Origin: Cydia pomonella
Lineage: Eukaryota > Arthropoda > Insecta > Lepidoptera > Tortricidae
DNA length: 64,000 bases
Assembly (NCBI RefSeq): GCF_033807575.1
Contig: NC_084703.1
Coordinates: 992,001-1,056,000 of the forward strand
Direction of reading: 5' to 3'
Position numbers and translations under genes: made by a program. Positions 29,901-36,411 of this stretch are shown here, piece by piece. The notes beneath the pieces were generated by a model. The model ran no database searches and was not told the DNA's origin. It saw only the letters and a program-made list of their open reading frames with translations. The first letter of the stretch is position 1; the number at the start of each line of letters is the position of its first letter.

Positions 29901-32307
29901 CTCCTCGCACACCTCGTCCGCGGACGACGAGGAGTCCACGCCCAAGAGGTGAGTTTAGACGAAATCTACACCGTGTTTTTATTGAATTCCGTTAACTTTG
30001 GGGTGTCGGTAAGTACGTTTAAGGAAATTAAATGGCATAGTTAATTTTTTTTTTTTTTTTTAAACTATTTTTATAAATAGTAATTAAATGTTGCATATAG
30101 CGTTGTTGTAACACGGGCATTACATTTAACTCAACCAAACAATTGAAAACTGTGACATATCAATGTCATTTCGAACGTCGATCGTCCGAGATAGTACTTA
30201 CGTTTAGTAGCAAATGTATACACTCGCACTAAACACTAATCAACATGTAAACAGGCCTTAAGGCAAGTGTACACGCTCGTAAGGGCCTTATAAGATAAAA
30301 ATGAATGATCGATTTTCTCCGAAATGGAGTTAATTAGAATACCGGTGTCTTTGAGAAAGTTACTTAATTTAAGCTCAGGAATGCACCCTCGAAATTAACG
30401 GAAAAAAAAACACGGTGTATATGGAGACCTGGTTTTTATGTCTCAGTGTGCGGAAAGAGGAGAGAAGGGAAGAAAGAGAAACCAATACATTCTATGACTC
30501 TTTCCGCACAGACTCTAAAAATAGTCCCAAGTGGTGCACCCGAATTGTTCTCTACTCATACGAACAACATGCTCTCAAAGTGTACCGATGACCGGTCTGG
30601 TCTAGTGGGTAGTGACCCTGCCTACGAAGCTGATGGTCCCGGGTTCAAATCCTGGTAAGGGCATTTATTCGTGTGATGAGCATGGATATTTGTTCCTGAG
30701 TCATGGGTGTTTTCTATGTATTTAAGTATTTATAAATATTTATATATTATATATATCGTTGTCTAAGTACCCTCAACACAAGCCTTATTGAGCTTACTGT
30801 GGGACTTAGTCAATTTGTGTAATAATGTCCTATAATATTTATTTATTATTATTATTTATTTTATTTTTTAGTGTACGATAGCGCAATAAATTAATATTAT
30901 ATTTTACCACGTAAATGATAGTACTTTTATACTGATAATTAAAGCAATTCGTGCAAAATTATTCCCTAACCATTCCAAAATATCAAAAATGCCACGCAAT
31001 GCAAACGCCAGACCTTATTTATTTTCTGACGAATAAAATGTATGGGATAATATAGTGTTAGTACGTACTTTTAATGTCTGCATACTTGCTATATTGGCCC
31101 GACGGCCGTTTGTCCGGTACAGTCAGCGTCAAATACTTTGTAGCAACCAAAGTAGCCAAATAGTTCGGTACACCATATATTTAGTATGGTGTACCGAACT
31201 ATTTGGCCACTTTGACTGCTACAAAGTATTTGATGCTGACTGTACAAGGTGTTAAAGGTTGGTAAAAATATTACTAACTTTTCTTAATATTCTCATGGCT
31301 GTTTGTTGTAGAAAATATTGTTAAAAATTGATAATCAGCTTTCCTCGACCATTTCCGCCGGCGGTAAATTTCACCGGACGTTTTAAAACTGCGTTAAGTG
31401 GCAGTGTAGTGGGTAGAAGTAAGTTTAAATAAGCATTTTTTATTTAAGGTCCCGTTCGGGTAAAAGTTTCCAAAATTTTTCCAGAGTGGGGTTGGCAACT
31501 GTCAAAGGTTTGCATAGATGGCGCCATCATAGCTTGCCCCTGTCTCTAGTTTTGTTCTATGAGATTTGGCTTAAAGTACTGGAATCAAGGTCACAAAATT
31601 CCAAAAAAAAAAAACAAGAATTTGACACAATTCTAGGGATTGACAGGGCAAGCTATGATGGGCGCATCTGTTAAATACTTCGACCGGCCAACCCCATTTT
31701 AAAATAAAATAATAAATATATAAATAAATATTATAAAAAATAAATAAATATTATACGACATTATTACACAAATTGACTAAGTCCCACAGTAAGCTCAATA
31801 AGGCTTGTGTTGAGGGTACTTAGACAACGATATATATAATATATAAATATCTATAAATACTTAAATACATAGAAAACACCCATGACTCAGGAACAAATAT
31901 CCATGCTCATCACACAAATACATGCCCTTACCAGGATTGCATTCATGTAACCTATCTACTGACATGACAAATTGTAATATCTGTGTAATGTTCTAGCAAA
32001 ATAAATGATTCTGATTCTGATTCTGATTTGAACCCGGGACCATCAGCTTCACTACCCACTATGCCAAACCGGTCGTCATTTTGCACAAATAAGTTGTCGT
32101 AATTCCAGTAACGTCACGCGCGAGCCCGCCGCGGAGCTGCGCCGGCGCCGCACGCGCGAGCTCTCCGAGCGCGTGTCCGCCACCAAGCGGCGCGTGCGCG
32201 ACGCCGAGCGCTGGCACGACTTCAAGAGGTCCTTGTACAAACCGCTTACCATCACCTGTGGCGTCATTCTGGTCGGCATTGCCGTCTATGCCTACGTTAA
32301 ACGTTAG
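11880..32307 (+). CDS. Ptp61F: PTP1B / Ptp61F-type non-receptor tyrosine phosphatase (9 exons, 447 aa)
   Basis: Dephosphorylates phosphotyrosine on receptor and JAK-type kinases; PTP1B relatives act from the cytosolic face of the ER. Exons: 11880-11966, 12037-12198, 25889-26037, 26737-26850, 27591-27816, 28523-28672, 28936-29077, 29834-29948, 32109-32307. All junctions are GT-AG and phases agree, totalling 1344 nt. The catalytic domain is about residues 5-290: phosphotyrosine loop NRYRD (Y56), WPD loop with D193, P-loop VHCSAGIGRSGTF with C227 and R233, and Q-loop QTSDQ with Q273. Then come a proline-rich stretch (six prolines 316-321, APKRPLPSIP 329-338), a Ser/acidic linker, an Arg-rich segment and a hydrophobic tail anchor at about 428-445 ending VKR. 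All key residues are present. Drosophila Ptp61F has membrane and soluble splice forms; only the membrane form is evident here. Confidence 0.96.
12037..12198 (+). CDS. Ptp61F: Ptp61F exon 2 (phosphotyrosine loop)
   Basis: 54 codons, phase 0 to 0, starting KIGREC and ending DYINANLVK. It holds NRYRDVNPYDHSRV with Y56 and D58, which bind and orient phosphotyrosine. Confidence 0.95.
12430..12664 (-). pseudogene. RTE-like LINE RT C-terminal fragment
   Basis: Minus-strand translation has RKTDRLRNTLIRNRTKVQDI and KWKWAGHIIRGTDKW, the signature near the carboxyl end of RTE-type reverse transcriptases (WxWAGH). Only about 70 codons remain. Confidence 0.7.
13242..13850 (-). mobile_element. tRNA-derived SINE, 5'-truncated and split
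   Basis: 13242-13327 and 13802-13850 are adjoining parts of the SINE tail region (GACTAAGTCCCACAGTAAGC, then TTTATAAATACTTAAATACA). They are separated by the CACCGTG element at a TA. The tRNA-like head is missing. Confidence 0.75.
13328..13801. mobile_element. 474-bp TA-flanked TIR element, CACCGTG family
   Basis: Flanked by TA; ends CACCGTGTTTTTTTGA and TTCAATAAAAACACGGTG are inverted. The element at 29969-30417 is a second copy in the opposite orientation. The target duplication is Tc1/mariner-like and the element is non-coding. Confidence 0.85.
13860..14076. mobile_element. 217-bp TA-flanked TIR element, CAGTCAGCATC family
   Basis: TA target duplication at 13858-13859 and 14077-14078. 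Reversed copy of the element at 4833-5052. The homologous repeat at 19893 shows the uninterrupted TACCATC target. Confidence 0.85.
14190..14540 (+). pseudogene. LINE ORF2 C-terminal zinc-knuckle fragment
   Basis: Translation RILTGHCKLNKHMFQIGKKQ, then CRFCKESEETAMHILCSCGP. This LTGHCxLNxH ... CxxC ... H ... C pattern marks the RNase-H/knuckle end of jockey- or R1-type elements. The frame ends at 14468, followed by about 70 bp of 3' UTR-like sequence and an AATAATAAATAATAA tail. Confidence 0.7.
14544..14640. repeat. CAGTCAGCGATAAAAGC element end, partial
   Basis: Begins TACAGTCAGCGATAAAAGCT and continues with CCAAAAATGAAATTTTTGCC. The same end occurs at 20027-20095 and, reversed, at about 54060-54102. 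Only one terminus is recognisable in each copy. Confidence 0.6.
14640..15200. repeat. Unclassified interspersed repeat, GC-richer
   Basis: GC-rich relative to its flanks, with a C10 run near 14753 and text such as GTAGATGTAGTGTAGGGACG. No stable reading frame. It ends near a TTTATTTATTTGCAAA motif at about 15143. Transposon origin is a guess from composition. Confidence 0.4.
15477..16077. repeat. AGGGTTCCGT element, about 600 bp
   Basis: Begins TTTTAGGGTTCCGTAGTC with a (GTCT)n run, and ends ACGGAACCCTACACTGAGCG then GGCCGGTTTA. It is the long form of the 4091 copy and is reversed relative to 58045-58729. No protein coding is visible. Confidence 0.7.
16230..16504 (-). mobile_element. Jockey-like LINE 3'-end fragment, interrupted
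   Basis: Matches the other copies of this 3' end (TGCAACTCCAGAGGAGTTAC; AACACTATGAGTAGGGTCTA). At 16504 it is broken by the LINE at 16505-18952; its continuation CACAATGCCCATACCTCTCT is at 18953-18972. The uninterrupted form is at 29136-29170. Confidence 0.8.
16505..18952 (+). mobile_element. 5'-truncated CR1-group-like LINE with pentamer tail
   Basis: Boundaries come from comparison with the empty site at 29150: flank GACAT, insert, flank CACAATGCCC. It holds the RT frame (16508-18448), a roughly 500-bp 3' UTR with CAATAAACG near 18921, and a (CTATT)n tail at 18935-18952. The simple-repeat tail fits the CR1/L2 side of LINEs rather than jockey. Clade assignment is uncertain. Confidence 0.8.
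16508..18448 (+). pseudogene. LINE reverse transcriptase ORF2, 5'-truncated, frame open
   Basis: The frame is open from the insertion boundary to TAG, about 645 codons; no ATG opens it, and the first possible start is TTG at 16727. Counting from that TTG: LRPISIL at 122-128, QSGFRKARST at 157-166, the A-motif LLDFSRAFDT with catalytic D193, the B-motif GVPQGSILGP at 254-263, and YADD at 285-288. A thumb-like region and a C-terminal domain follow. The upstream WLRDVAHARFRRTG and Q/N/K-rich stretch is the linker after the lost endonuclease. All RT catalytic residues are present with no frameshift, so the insertion is fairly recent, but without endonuclease and ORF1 it cannot move itself. Confidence 0.9.
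19513..19680 (+). mobile_element. LINE 3'-end fragment, forward copy
   Basis: Matches the reverse complement of 1612-1780, with TTGTAAAAGAGCCCTTGTGG and AATAAATTTTTGAATTTTG near the end. A third piece, in the same orientation as 1612-1830, is at 21965-22012. Confidence 0.65.
19740..20095 (+). repeat. Interspersed repeat (uninterrupted copy) plus CAGTCAGCGAT end
   Basis: 19760-20025 is the continuous version of the repeat split at 13055-14205. It runs straight into TACAGTCAGCGATAAAAGCT at 20027. Confidence 0.65.
20106..20518 (-). pseudogene. Jockey-like LINE: RT C-terminus plus 3' UTR
   Basis: Minus-strand reading SLRRDFASLCVFYRLYNGLC, then HPHTLEPKWSRTVRFKRNFL and LRLWNELPSEVFP, is the carboxyl end of a jockey-type ORF2. 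It runs directly into the 3' end shared with 16230, 26457, 29134, 47325, 47571 and 63721, and stops in a T-run (poly(A) on the minus strand) at about 20113. It identifies that whole repeat family as a LINE 3' end. Confidence 0.8.
20622..21919 (-). mobile_element. Tc1/mariner-group element with degraded transposase
   Basis: Terminal inverted repeats AAGCATAGTTCATATAGAAT (left) and ATTCTATATGAACTATGCTT (right), with TA on both sides (20620-20621 and 21920-21921). About 1.3 kb, the usual size for the group. It sits next to sequence resembling the CCTGTTTCACAATGTCC element, probably its insertion target. Confidence 0.85.
20906..21736 (-). pseudogene. IS630-Tc1-mariner transposase pseudogene, DD37E-like
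   Basis: Three blocks on the minus strand. 21736-21332 is the basic N-terminal helix-turn-helix part (ICGVIKRYKETLSADRKTQT; LLYDPVLTEFEGC). 21331-21143 starts with LDDKTYVKLDFNQLLGSKFY, the first catalytic Asp region, and continues KKHMIWQGICNCGCKTKSF. 21091-20906 has WPDLASCHYSKKVLAWY, then PSNCPQFQSIKYYWAIMK. The blocks are split by stop codons and disrupted sequence. From the second Asp to the third catalytic position there are 37 residues, but that position is Lys (SIK), where the family has Glu. The protein is dead both by stops and at the active site. Confidence 0.85.
21960..22057. repeat. LINE 3' scrap and a perfect 14-bp-arm hairpin
   Basis: 21965-22012 matches the LINE 3' family at 1780-1830. 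It is followed at about 22019-22051 by ATTTCTGCCAAATG and its exact reverse complement around a short loop. Confidence 0.6.
22360..22745. repeat. GC-rich repeat with CACG motifs, copy 1
   Basis: Far richer in GC and CpG than its surroundings. Its reverse complement partly matches 24780-25000 (GTAGCTACGG, ATCACGGA, AGCCCTA.TTCGAA). No open frame makes sense; possibly two decayed copies of one element in opposite orientation. Confidence 0.45.
23738..24477. mobile_element. 740-bp hAT-like non-autonomous element
   Basis: TIRs TAGGGTTGCCAGAT and CATCTGGCAACCCTA. Flanks CACCAGAG (23730-23737) and CACGAGAG (24478-24485) form an 8-bp target duplication with one mismatch, as expected for hAT. Internal GGGAAAA/CCCGAC stretches near the ends are also inverted. 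There is a very GC-rich segment at about 24220-24320. No transposase is visible. Confidence 0.8.
24780..25205. repeat. GC-rich CACG repeat copy 2 and shared flank
   Basis: 24780-25000 is the inverted counterpart of 22360-22745. 25135-25200 (ATGGTTAGGGAATAATTTTG) is found reversed at about 30940-31000, beside the composite repeat unit in Ptp61F intron 8. Confidence 0.5.
25375..25620 (-). pseudogene. LINE RT C-terminal fragment
   Basis: Minus-strand reading LYHINDSTFILAAKNPRVIG, then PTYYERLPAEI and FKRRLRNFLLENPLYSIGEF to a stop at 25406. Same family as the fragment at 8163 (GPTVY/GPTYY, xxLPxxI, FYxxEEF/LYSIGEF). Confidence 0.65.
25889..26037 (+). CDS. Ptp61F: Ptp61F exon 3
   Basis: Encodes MERANRKYILTQGPLALTVG and HFWLMVWEQKSRAILMLNKV, the conserved core after the second-site loop. 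Acceptor ttctag, donor tg|gtatat, leaving phase 2. It lies 13.7 kb from exon 2. Confidence 0.96.
26038..26736. other. Ptp61F intron 3
   Basis: 699 bp. The only recognised content is the jockey-like 3' end at 26457-26697; the rest is AT-rich without features. Confidence 0.6.
26457..26697 (-). mobile_element. Jockey-like LINE 3'-end copy in Ptp61F intron 3
   Basis: Starts at the T-rich end TTTTTTATACTATGTCGGTG, contains CTGCAACTCCAGAGGAGTCA, and ends GGAGGTACTTCCCCAGA, 40 bp before the exon 4 acceptor. Confidence 0.8.
26737..26850 (+). CDS. Ptp61F: Ptp61F exon 4
   Basis: Completes KCHWYWPRAVGKDSK and encodes the beta-strand region through FNYYSTRVF. Acceptor attatag, donor cag|gtgaaa, phase 2 in and out. 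Less conserved than its neighbours, as usual in the family. Confidence 0.93.
26851..27590. other. Ptp61F intron 4
   Basis: 740 bp, about a third of it a SINE (26945-27150) flanked by pieces resembling the TAGGGA-CGTGC element at 26886-26900 and 27165-27235. The remaining AT-rich sequence shows nothing. Confidence 0.55.
26945..27150 (-). mobile_element. tRNA-derived SINE, lacking the A-box end
   Basis: Contains the B-box text (GGTTCAAATCC, reversed) and the AT-rich tail. The tRNA-like 5' end is cut right after CCCGGGACCA. Confidence 0.78.
27591..27816 (+). CDS. Ptp61F: Ptp61F exon 5 (WPD loop and catalytic P-loop)
   Basis: Encodes HYTTWPDFGVPQSP with general acid D193 and VVHCSAGIGRSGTFCL with nucleophile C227 and R233. 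Acceptor cccacag, donor att|gtaagt. High GC relative to the introns. Confidence 0.98.
27817..28522. other. Ptp61F intron 5, with a minus-strand LINE tail
   Basis: A (TCAA)n run at about 27938-27955 followed by AACTTTATTGATAAAATA reads on the minus strand as a LINE 3' end with a tetramer tail; AT-rich sequence continues to about 28300. The rest is unremarkable. Confidence 0.5.
28523..28672 (+). CDS. Ptp61F: Ptp61F exon 6 (Q-loop)
   Basis: 50 codons, phase 0 at both ends, with VLLEMRKDRMGLIQTSDQLR and the end of the catalytic domain. Acceptor tttacag, donor TAT|gttagt. Part of it is duplicated in the next intron (28684-28752). Confidence 0.96.
28684..28752 (+). pseudogene. Decayed partial duplicate of Ptp61F exon 6 inside intron 6
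   Basis: The stretch AAAGGACCCCATGGGGATC, then ATTCAGACCCCTAACTGCGC, closely matches exon 6 (GAAGGACCGCATGGGGCTC, then ATTCAGACCTCAGACCAGCTGCGC). The offset is about 127 bp. Similarity weakens towards CTTCTAGTTGGC on the left and stops after GCGCTT on the right. No usable splice sites flank it, so it is a relic rather than an alternative exon. Confidence 0.75.
28936..29077 (+). CDS. Ptp61F: Ptp61F exon 7 (proline-rich region)
   Basis: Encodes KNPQMEESLYWSVP, an acidic run, six consecutive prolines and KAPKRPLPSIP, a likely SH3-binding segment as in PTP1B. Acceptor tttcag, donor ttg|gtaagt, phase 1. Confidence 0.93.
29078..29833. other. Ptp61F intron 7
   Basis: 756 bp. 29134-29460 is a jockey-like LINE 3' end with a poly(A) stretch. 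The remainder (29461-29833) contains no recognised feature beyond the acceptor. Confidence 0.6.
29134..29460 (+). mobile_element. Jockey-like LINE 3' end with poly(A), uninterrupted copy
   Basis: Plus-strand orientation ending CGACGTAGTATAAAAAAAAA. Its 5' part (AGAGAGGTATGGGCATTGTG, then ATGTCATCTCGCTTTGTG) is the intact site that the LINE at 16505-18952 interrupts in another copy. Confidence 0.85.
29834..29948 (+). CDS. Ptp61F: Ptp61F exon 8 (Ser/acidic linker)
   Basis: Encodes VNMVQFTSDTSWEDSMPASS, then a Ser/Thr/Asp/Glu-rich stretch to STPKR. Acceptor ttacag, donor ag|gtgagt. Reading into the intron gives an immediate TGA (AGG TGA), so intron retention would end the protein without the membrane anchor. 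Confidence 0.88.
29969..30417. mobile_element. 449-bp TA-flanked TIR element, CACCGTG family, copy 2
   Basis: TA at 29967-29968 and 30418-30419; ends CACCGTGTTTTTATTGAA and ACACGGTG. Opposite orientation to 13328-13801. It starts 20 bp after the exon 8 donor. Confidence 0.85.
30589..30845 (+). mobile_element. tRNA-derived SINE, full plus-strand copy
   Basis: A-box-like GGTCTAGTGGGTAG at about 30599 and B box GGTTCAAATCC at 30642-30652, followed by the SINE body and a TATTTATTATT tail. The clearest copy for showing the tRNA-like promoter. Confidence 0.85.
30880..31395. repeat. Single unit of the long-inverted-repeat family (see 54209)
   Basis: 31000-31120 plus 31245-31395 match the arms of the 54209-55711 structure (GGGATAATATAGTGTTAGTA; GCCCGACGGCCGTTTGTCCG; TTTCCGCCGGCGG). 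Here there is one arm only, with a hairpin element inserted at 31121. Confidence 0.75.
31121..31242. mobile_element. 122-bp near-perfect hairpin element, TA-flanked
   Basis: Left CAGTCAGCGTCAAATACTTT and right AAAGTATTTGATGCTGACTG; almost the whole length pairs with itself (TAGTTCGGTACACCATAT in the stem). TA flanks match the empty site CCGGTACAAGG at about 54332. Confidence 0.88.
31486..31698. repeat. About 210-bp foldback element
   Basis: Left TGGGGTTGGCAACTGTCAAA and CATCATAGCTTGCCCCTGTC; right GACAGGGCAAGCTATGATG and CGGCCAACCCCA. Confidence 0.7.
31737..32078 (-). mobile_element. tRNA-derived SINE with nested LINE tail
   Basis: Minus-strand SINE. At 31939-32028 it is interrupted by a 90-bp LINE 3' end with a (TGATTC)n tail, between CCAGGATT and TGAACCC. 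A short block GTAGGCAGGGTC is deleted near the A-box end. It ends 30 bp before the exon 9 start. Confidence 0.8.
31939..32028 (+). mobile_element. 90-bp LINE 3' end with hexamer tail
   Basis: Sequence ending GCAAAATAAATGATTCTGAT, then repeats of TTCTGA. Similar in kind to the tail at 8531-8560. The intact SINE copies define both junctions. Confidence 0.75.
32109..32307 (+). CDS. Ptp61F: Ptp61F exon 9 (tail anchor)
   Basis: Encodes an Arg-rich segment (ELRRRRTRELSERVS), then FKRSLYKPLTI and the hydrophobic span TITCGVILVGIAVYAYV, ending KR before TAG. A C-terminal anchor of this kind targets PTP1B to the ER. The 5' half is very GC-rich. Acceptor ttccag lies only 30 bp after a SINE end. Confidence 0.93.
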
Positions 32308-32466
32308 ACATGTCTGAAACTGGGCCAGAACTGGGGCTGAAAATTTCGGGGGAAATCTGATGCTTTTTTTTTTTCGGGGATTTTTCCAAATTTCGTTTTT
32401 TTTTTTCGGTTTTGTATTAGATATTAAATAGGATACAATGCCACTGAGTGATCACAGTGTCATATA

Positions 32467-33015
32467 CAGGGTGTAATCGTTAAGTGTAGCCAGGCGATGA
32501 TTACGTAAATATAACTGATATTAGAAAACTTCAAACTGATATCGAAAGTGCGTTACACAATGAGTAAAACTACATTAATAACTTTTTTTTAGTAAAAGCG
32601 GAAACATCCCAAATATTAACTTCAAACCCTCCCATACATTTAGTACGCCGTTCGTTGAAAGACTAGTTTATACGGTCTAGTCATTTCACTGTTATCAAAT
32701 GATTCATGAATTGTTTTATTTTATCCACTTATCCATATCCATTTTACCATTTTATTACAGCTTATTCGTGCAAATAATGAATCTCATGCAGTTTTATCTT
32801 TTACGACACCGACGTTAATTGAGGGATGAGTCGTCGTACTAAATTTATTGGAGCATTTAAACTTAATATTTTCAATATTACTAAGTTTATTTAAGAATAG
32901 TTATTATTGTAATTTTACTCATTGAGTAACGCACTTTCGATATCAATTTGCAGTTTTCTGATATTTGTTATATTTTCGGAATTATCGCCTGGCTACACTT
33001 AACGATTACACCCTG
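32467..33015. mobile_element. 549-bp TA-flanked TIR element
   Basis: TIRs CAGGGTGTAATCGTTAAGTG and CACTTAACGATTACACCCTG, extending through TAGCCAGGCGAT. TA on both sides. Inserted into a repeat whose other copy (37690-37840) runs through without it. Confidence 0.85.
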
Positions 33016-33235
33016 TATATGAAAACCTTCCTGTTTAAATTCATACATAAATTAAAAAAAAATCGGATTAAGGAAACTTGAAAAAAAAAAACGAGTTGGA
33101 ATTTTTCCCGCATTTCTCCGGGCTTTTTCAACGCTAGCCCGAACAAGTCCAATACTGGGCCCGACATTTATACGTAGGACCATATGATAAAAAAGACTAT
33201 TTGTTGAGAATCGCTAAACCCAGTGACTGTAGGTC

Positions 33236-33588
33236 CCATTCTGCTTTCGTCACCCATTAATTGGTAGTTTTTGACATCTTTGCTCATATTTTATGTTTGT
33301 ATATTTCTTATTCCAGCTCATTTCGGCTACCATCACCATTTTCTTTGGGCATATTCGATGTTCGTCTATCTCTTTTTAAATCTCATTCGTTATTCGTCTT
33401 TCGTATTATTCTAAATTCGTATTTTTCTAATTTTGGCCCAAAGACAATGTTGACGAAAACCGAAATGAGCTGGAATAAGAAAAATACAAACATCAAATAT
33501 GACCAAAGATGAAAAAGACCAACGAAAGTTACGAATGAGGAATGGGTGACGAAAGCGGAATGGGTGACGAAAGCGGAATGGGTCGTAT
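33236..33588. repeat. About 350-bp foldback with short tandem units
   Basis: Left TTCTGCTTTCGTCACCCATT and CTTATTCCAGCTCATTTCGG; right CCGAAATGAGCTGGAATAAG and a repeated GAATGGGTGACGAAAGCG. The right end has about two and a half tandem copies of that 18-20 bp unit. Confidence 0.7.
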
Positions 33589-33696
33589 TGGAAAACTTGA
33601 CGAAATGCAATAACTCGACCAATCGTCATGTAACCAACGCCGGTGTGCAGTCGCCCTCAAATACCGGGTGTGGCAAGAACGAGCACAAAATTAAGT

Positions 33697-34309
33697 GGCC
33701 GTTAATGATTTTAGTCGCAAAAATGACAAATTAATAGATTTAGTCGATGAAATTGTATACCTTTTGTTAACTATTAGAAATAACAAGTACAGGTTTCTAT
33801 TGGCACGTCTTGTTATCTTTCATTTTTAATAAATCATTTTTTTTTAAAGCAGACTCATTTAGGAATGTTTTTCATTTTATGATGGACGTTCAGGTAAACG
33901 CGCGTAAAGCACTGACTTTAAAGCTCTTATTTGTAGATTTTTTAAATTATGGACTGCTAAAAATGGTAATTTTGTATTGCACATATCCTGTACTTCAACT
34001 TTAATAAACTATATTTTTGTTATTGAAGTGTAAATGAAAGTTAGACAAAATCAATTTTCTCCAGAAATTACTTCAATTGTCAATTTCTCTAAATGAAACA
34101 ATCTACAACATTTGCTGAAACTGTTCTTCTACATTATTTTGTATATACCACCTACATTTTTAATGTTTTTTTTTAAACTGTCCCTTCTCGTCATATATTA
34201 CCGGGAACGCACGCCTTCGACCTCATTAGATATTACGTAACAAAAGGTGTACAATTTCAACGACTAAATATATCAATTTAACATTTTTGCTGTAAAATCG
34301 TTACCGTTA
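33697..34309. mobile_element. About 610-bp element flanked by TTAA, copy 1
   Basis: Left end GGCCGTTAATGATTTTAGTC and right end GTAAAATCGTTACCG, with roughly 75 bp of inverted similarity (AGTCGATGAAATTGTA against its complement). TTAA lies at both edges, suggesting a piggyBac-type target. Copy 2 is at 41228-41880. Confidence 0.6.
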
Positions 34310-34435
34310 ACTTGAAACTCAGATAAATCCATTCGACTCTCTCAGCAATATCTACCTTATTACTTTTTCATAATACCTAAATCGCATAATCTGACAGATG
34401 GATTTACCTGAGTTTGAAGCTAAGCGACTCAACTG
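34309..34435. repeat. Palindromic element, TTGAAACTCAGATAAATCC family
   Basis: Left TTAACTTGAAACTCAGATAA and right ACCTGAGTTTGAAGCTAAGC are inverted. A second copy lies at 51590-51712, nested in another element. Confidence 0.7.
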
Positions 34436-34909
34436 TCGACTGTACTCAAACTGACCAACATTTATTCAGCGACTTTTAAAAACTATGAAGATTTTTTTTT
34501 TTTGTAATTGACGTTGCTTATCACTCTTTAAACTTAGTAAAATTCGATATACATTACGTCTTACAAAAAACTTTAGATTATGCTAAAAATCGAAATAAAA
34601 GTCTTTAAAAAAAGTCGCTGAACAATTATTGGTTCGAACCAATAAGAGTACAGCGCACGGTTTAATTTTAATGCTCCTGTTACAGGCTACATCCGAAGAA
34701 ACCGTATGACAGACATGTAGTTTTTTTATATTGACTATATTAATTTAGAGTTTGCTAGCCTCCTCCAGCCTCCTAGCTAATTCTGCATTTGCAATTAAGT
34801 TAATGTATTATAATAAATTTAAATTTTCTATGATTATACAGGAATGACGTTTATTGCGTTTCCTGTTGATCTACATCTTGGCGCCGTCGCCTCTAGATTT
34901 TATATTATT

Positions 34910-35155
34910 TTATTTTATAGGCTCTTTGATGTTGTTCAGTGCAATATTGATAGGTAGCTTACTATATAACGGAAGTGTGTAAAATTGGTCTTGAAACGCA
35001 TTTAATACAACGCATTCTTCAGACAACACACGACAATCCATCCTAGCCATTTTGTAAAATGCATCTAACACTTTACTGAAAGTAGCTACCGAGAAACATG
35101 ATGCTCTACGGAGACTTTTCACATTTTCTAAATCATCACAAATCTGATAAATGGG
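34910..35155 (-). other. Unidentified short open frame with poly(A)-like end
   Basis: Minus-strand frame of about 80 codons (PIYQICDDLENVKSLRRASC, then DAFYKMARMDCRVLSEECVV and FYTLPLYSKLPINIALN) ending TAA at 34910, followed by ATAAAATAAAATAA. Residue composition looks protein-like rather than random, but I do not recognise it and it has no ATG. Possibly the C-terminal remnant of a transposon protein. Confidence 0.25.
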
Positions 35156-36411
35156 TCAAAATTCTTTTCGTTCTCTTGCTTTATGTCCCCGAAAAATGTG
35201 ACGAAGTGGAGATTTCTGTATGGGGTGAGAATTATGATCTACAGATAGAAAGACTCGACTTTTTTCTATTTACAATTTCCGGATGTTTTTTCAATGCTTA
35301 GCCAAAAGTTGCCAGGAGAATATGTATATCAACTAAACATAGATTATAATGATGATAACACTGGTGACGCCATGTCAAACAGAGGACAGAGGGACAAACA
35401 TCCATCTTCTCACTGAACCTCCACATTCATCTCGCACTACCATCCATCTACTTTTTTTTTATTCGACTTACTGGCAAACTTGTGTATCAGAATATACTTC
35501 GTTTTATTTTAGAATTTTAAATATTTAATTAATACAATTTGGGTGTTAAATTTAAACTACAAAACTTAAAACCTAGATTTAAAAAGAAATAATACTAGTC
35601 TTTTTGTTTTGATAAAAGACAAAAATAGAAGCGTGACAGTGTGGTCAGAAACCGACAACGAAAAGAATTTTCACCAAAATTTTTATAGAGACGTTTATAA
35701 TGCCACTCTACACTTTCTGTCAAAGCCGGTGCAGAGTTAGCTTAGACGGACTATGCAAAGCGAAAGTGTAGCCGCAGCTTTATAATGCCATGTACAGACA
35801 GCGGCAAAAGTGTATTTATTAATTTTATAATATTATGGAGCCAACTCCATATTGATTTTATTTTGTAATCGAATTTTAGAATAGTTTTAATGAATTTTAT
35901 TATTTTTACTACTGACCCCTGTATTTTAGCCAATTTTATGGTGTTAGCCAGTTAGGGGTAATTTAAATAAAATAAATTTTGGAAATATTTATTTGTTTTT
36001 TTTTCTTTCACACTTTTGGTGCTGGCTGTCCCGGGATCATTTTTACTTTATATTTTCATTATATATTTATTTGGTGTTTATGATAGACAATATATTTTTA
36101 ATGGTTAATTTTTATACAATTTTACGGAGTAAATCAGACAGTCAGGGTCAAAAAGACCAGTATATAGAAATCGCGTCGTTTTATTTTATTTATTTTGTCT
36201 GTCAAAAACACATCCATCTCTTTACTTTTTTCCTTATATGTTCAAATAATATATACATATATATGCCCTTTACTACATTCCTTTCATACACTAATTATAA
36301 TGTAAATATTCATATTCTTTATCATCCCCATTCAAAATTATCGATACATACTCGAAAGAAAGTTCCGAAACGTCACGATTAATATTTGCGTGACGAACTG
36401 GAACCTCAATA

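Larger units (their letters stand above)
29949..32108. other. Ptp61F intron 8 (2.2 kb), almost entirely mobile DNA
   Basis: In order: CACCGTG element, SINE, composite repeat unit with a nested hairpin element, foldback, second SINE with nested LINE tail. Only about 20 bp after the donor and 30 bp before the acceptor are free of recognised elements. Confidence 0.7.

Noticed and set aside
30589..30660. Possible functional tRNA gene
   Set aside because: A- and B-box-like text is present, but the cloverleaf does not close and the same sequence leads into a SINE body in several copies.
35993..36382. 129-codon plus-strand frame rich in Phe, Ile and Tyr
   Set aside because: It lies in very AT-rich sequence, where such hydrophobic frames arise by chance. 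There is no domain, codon signature or splice context.
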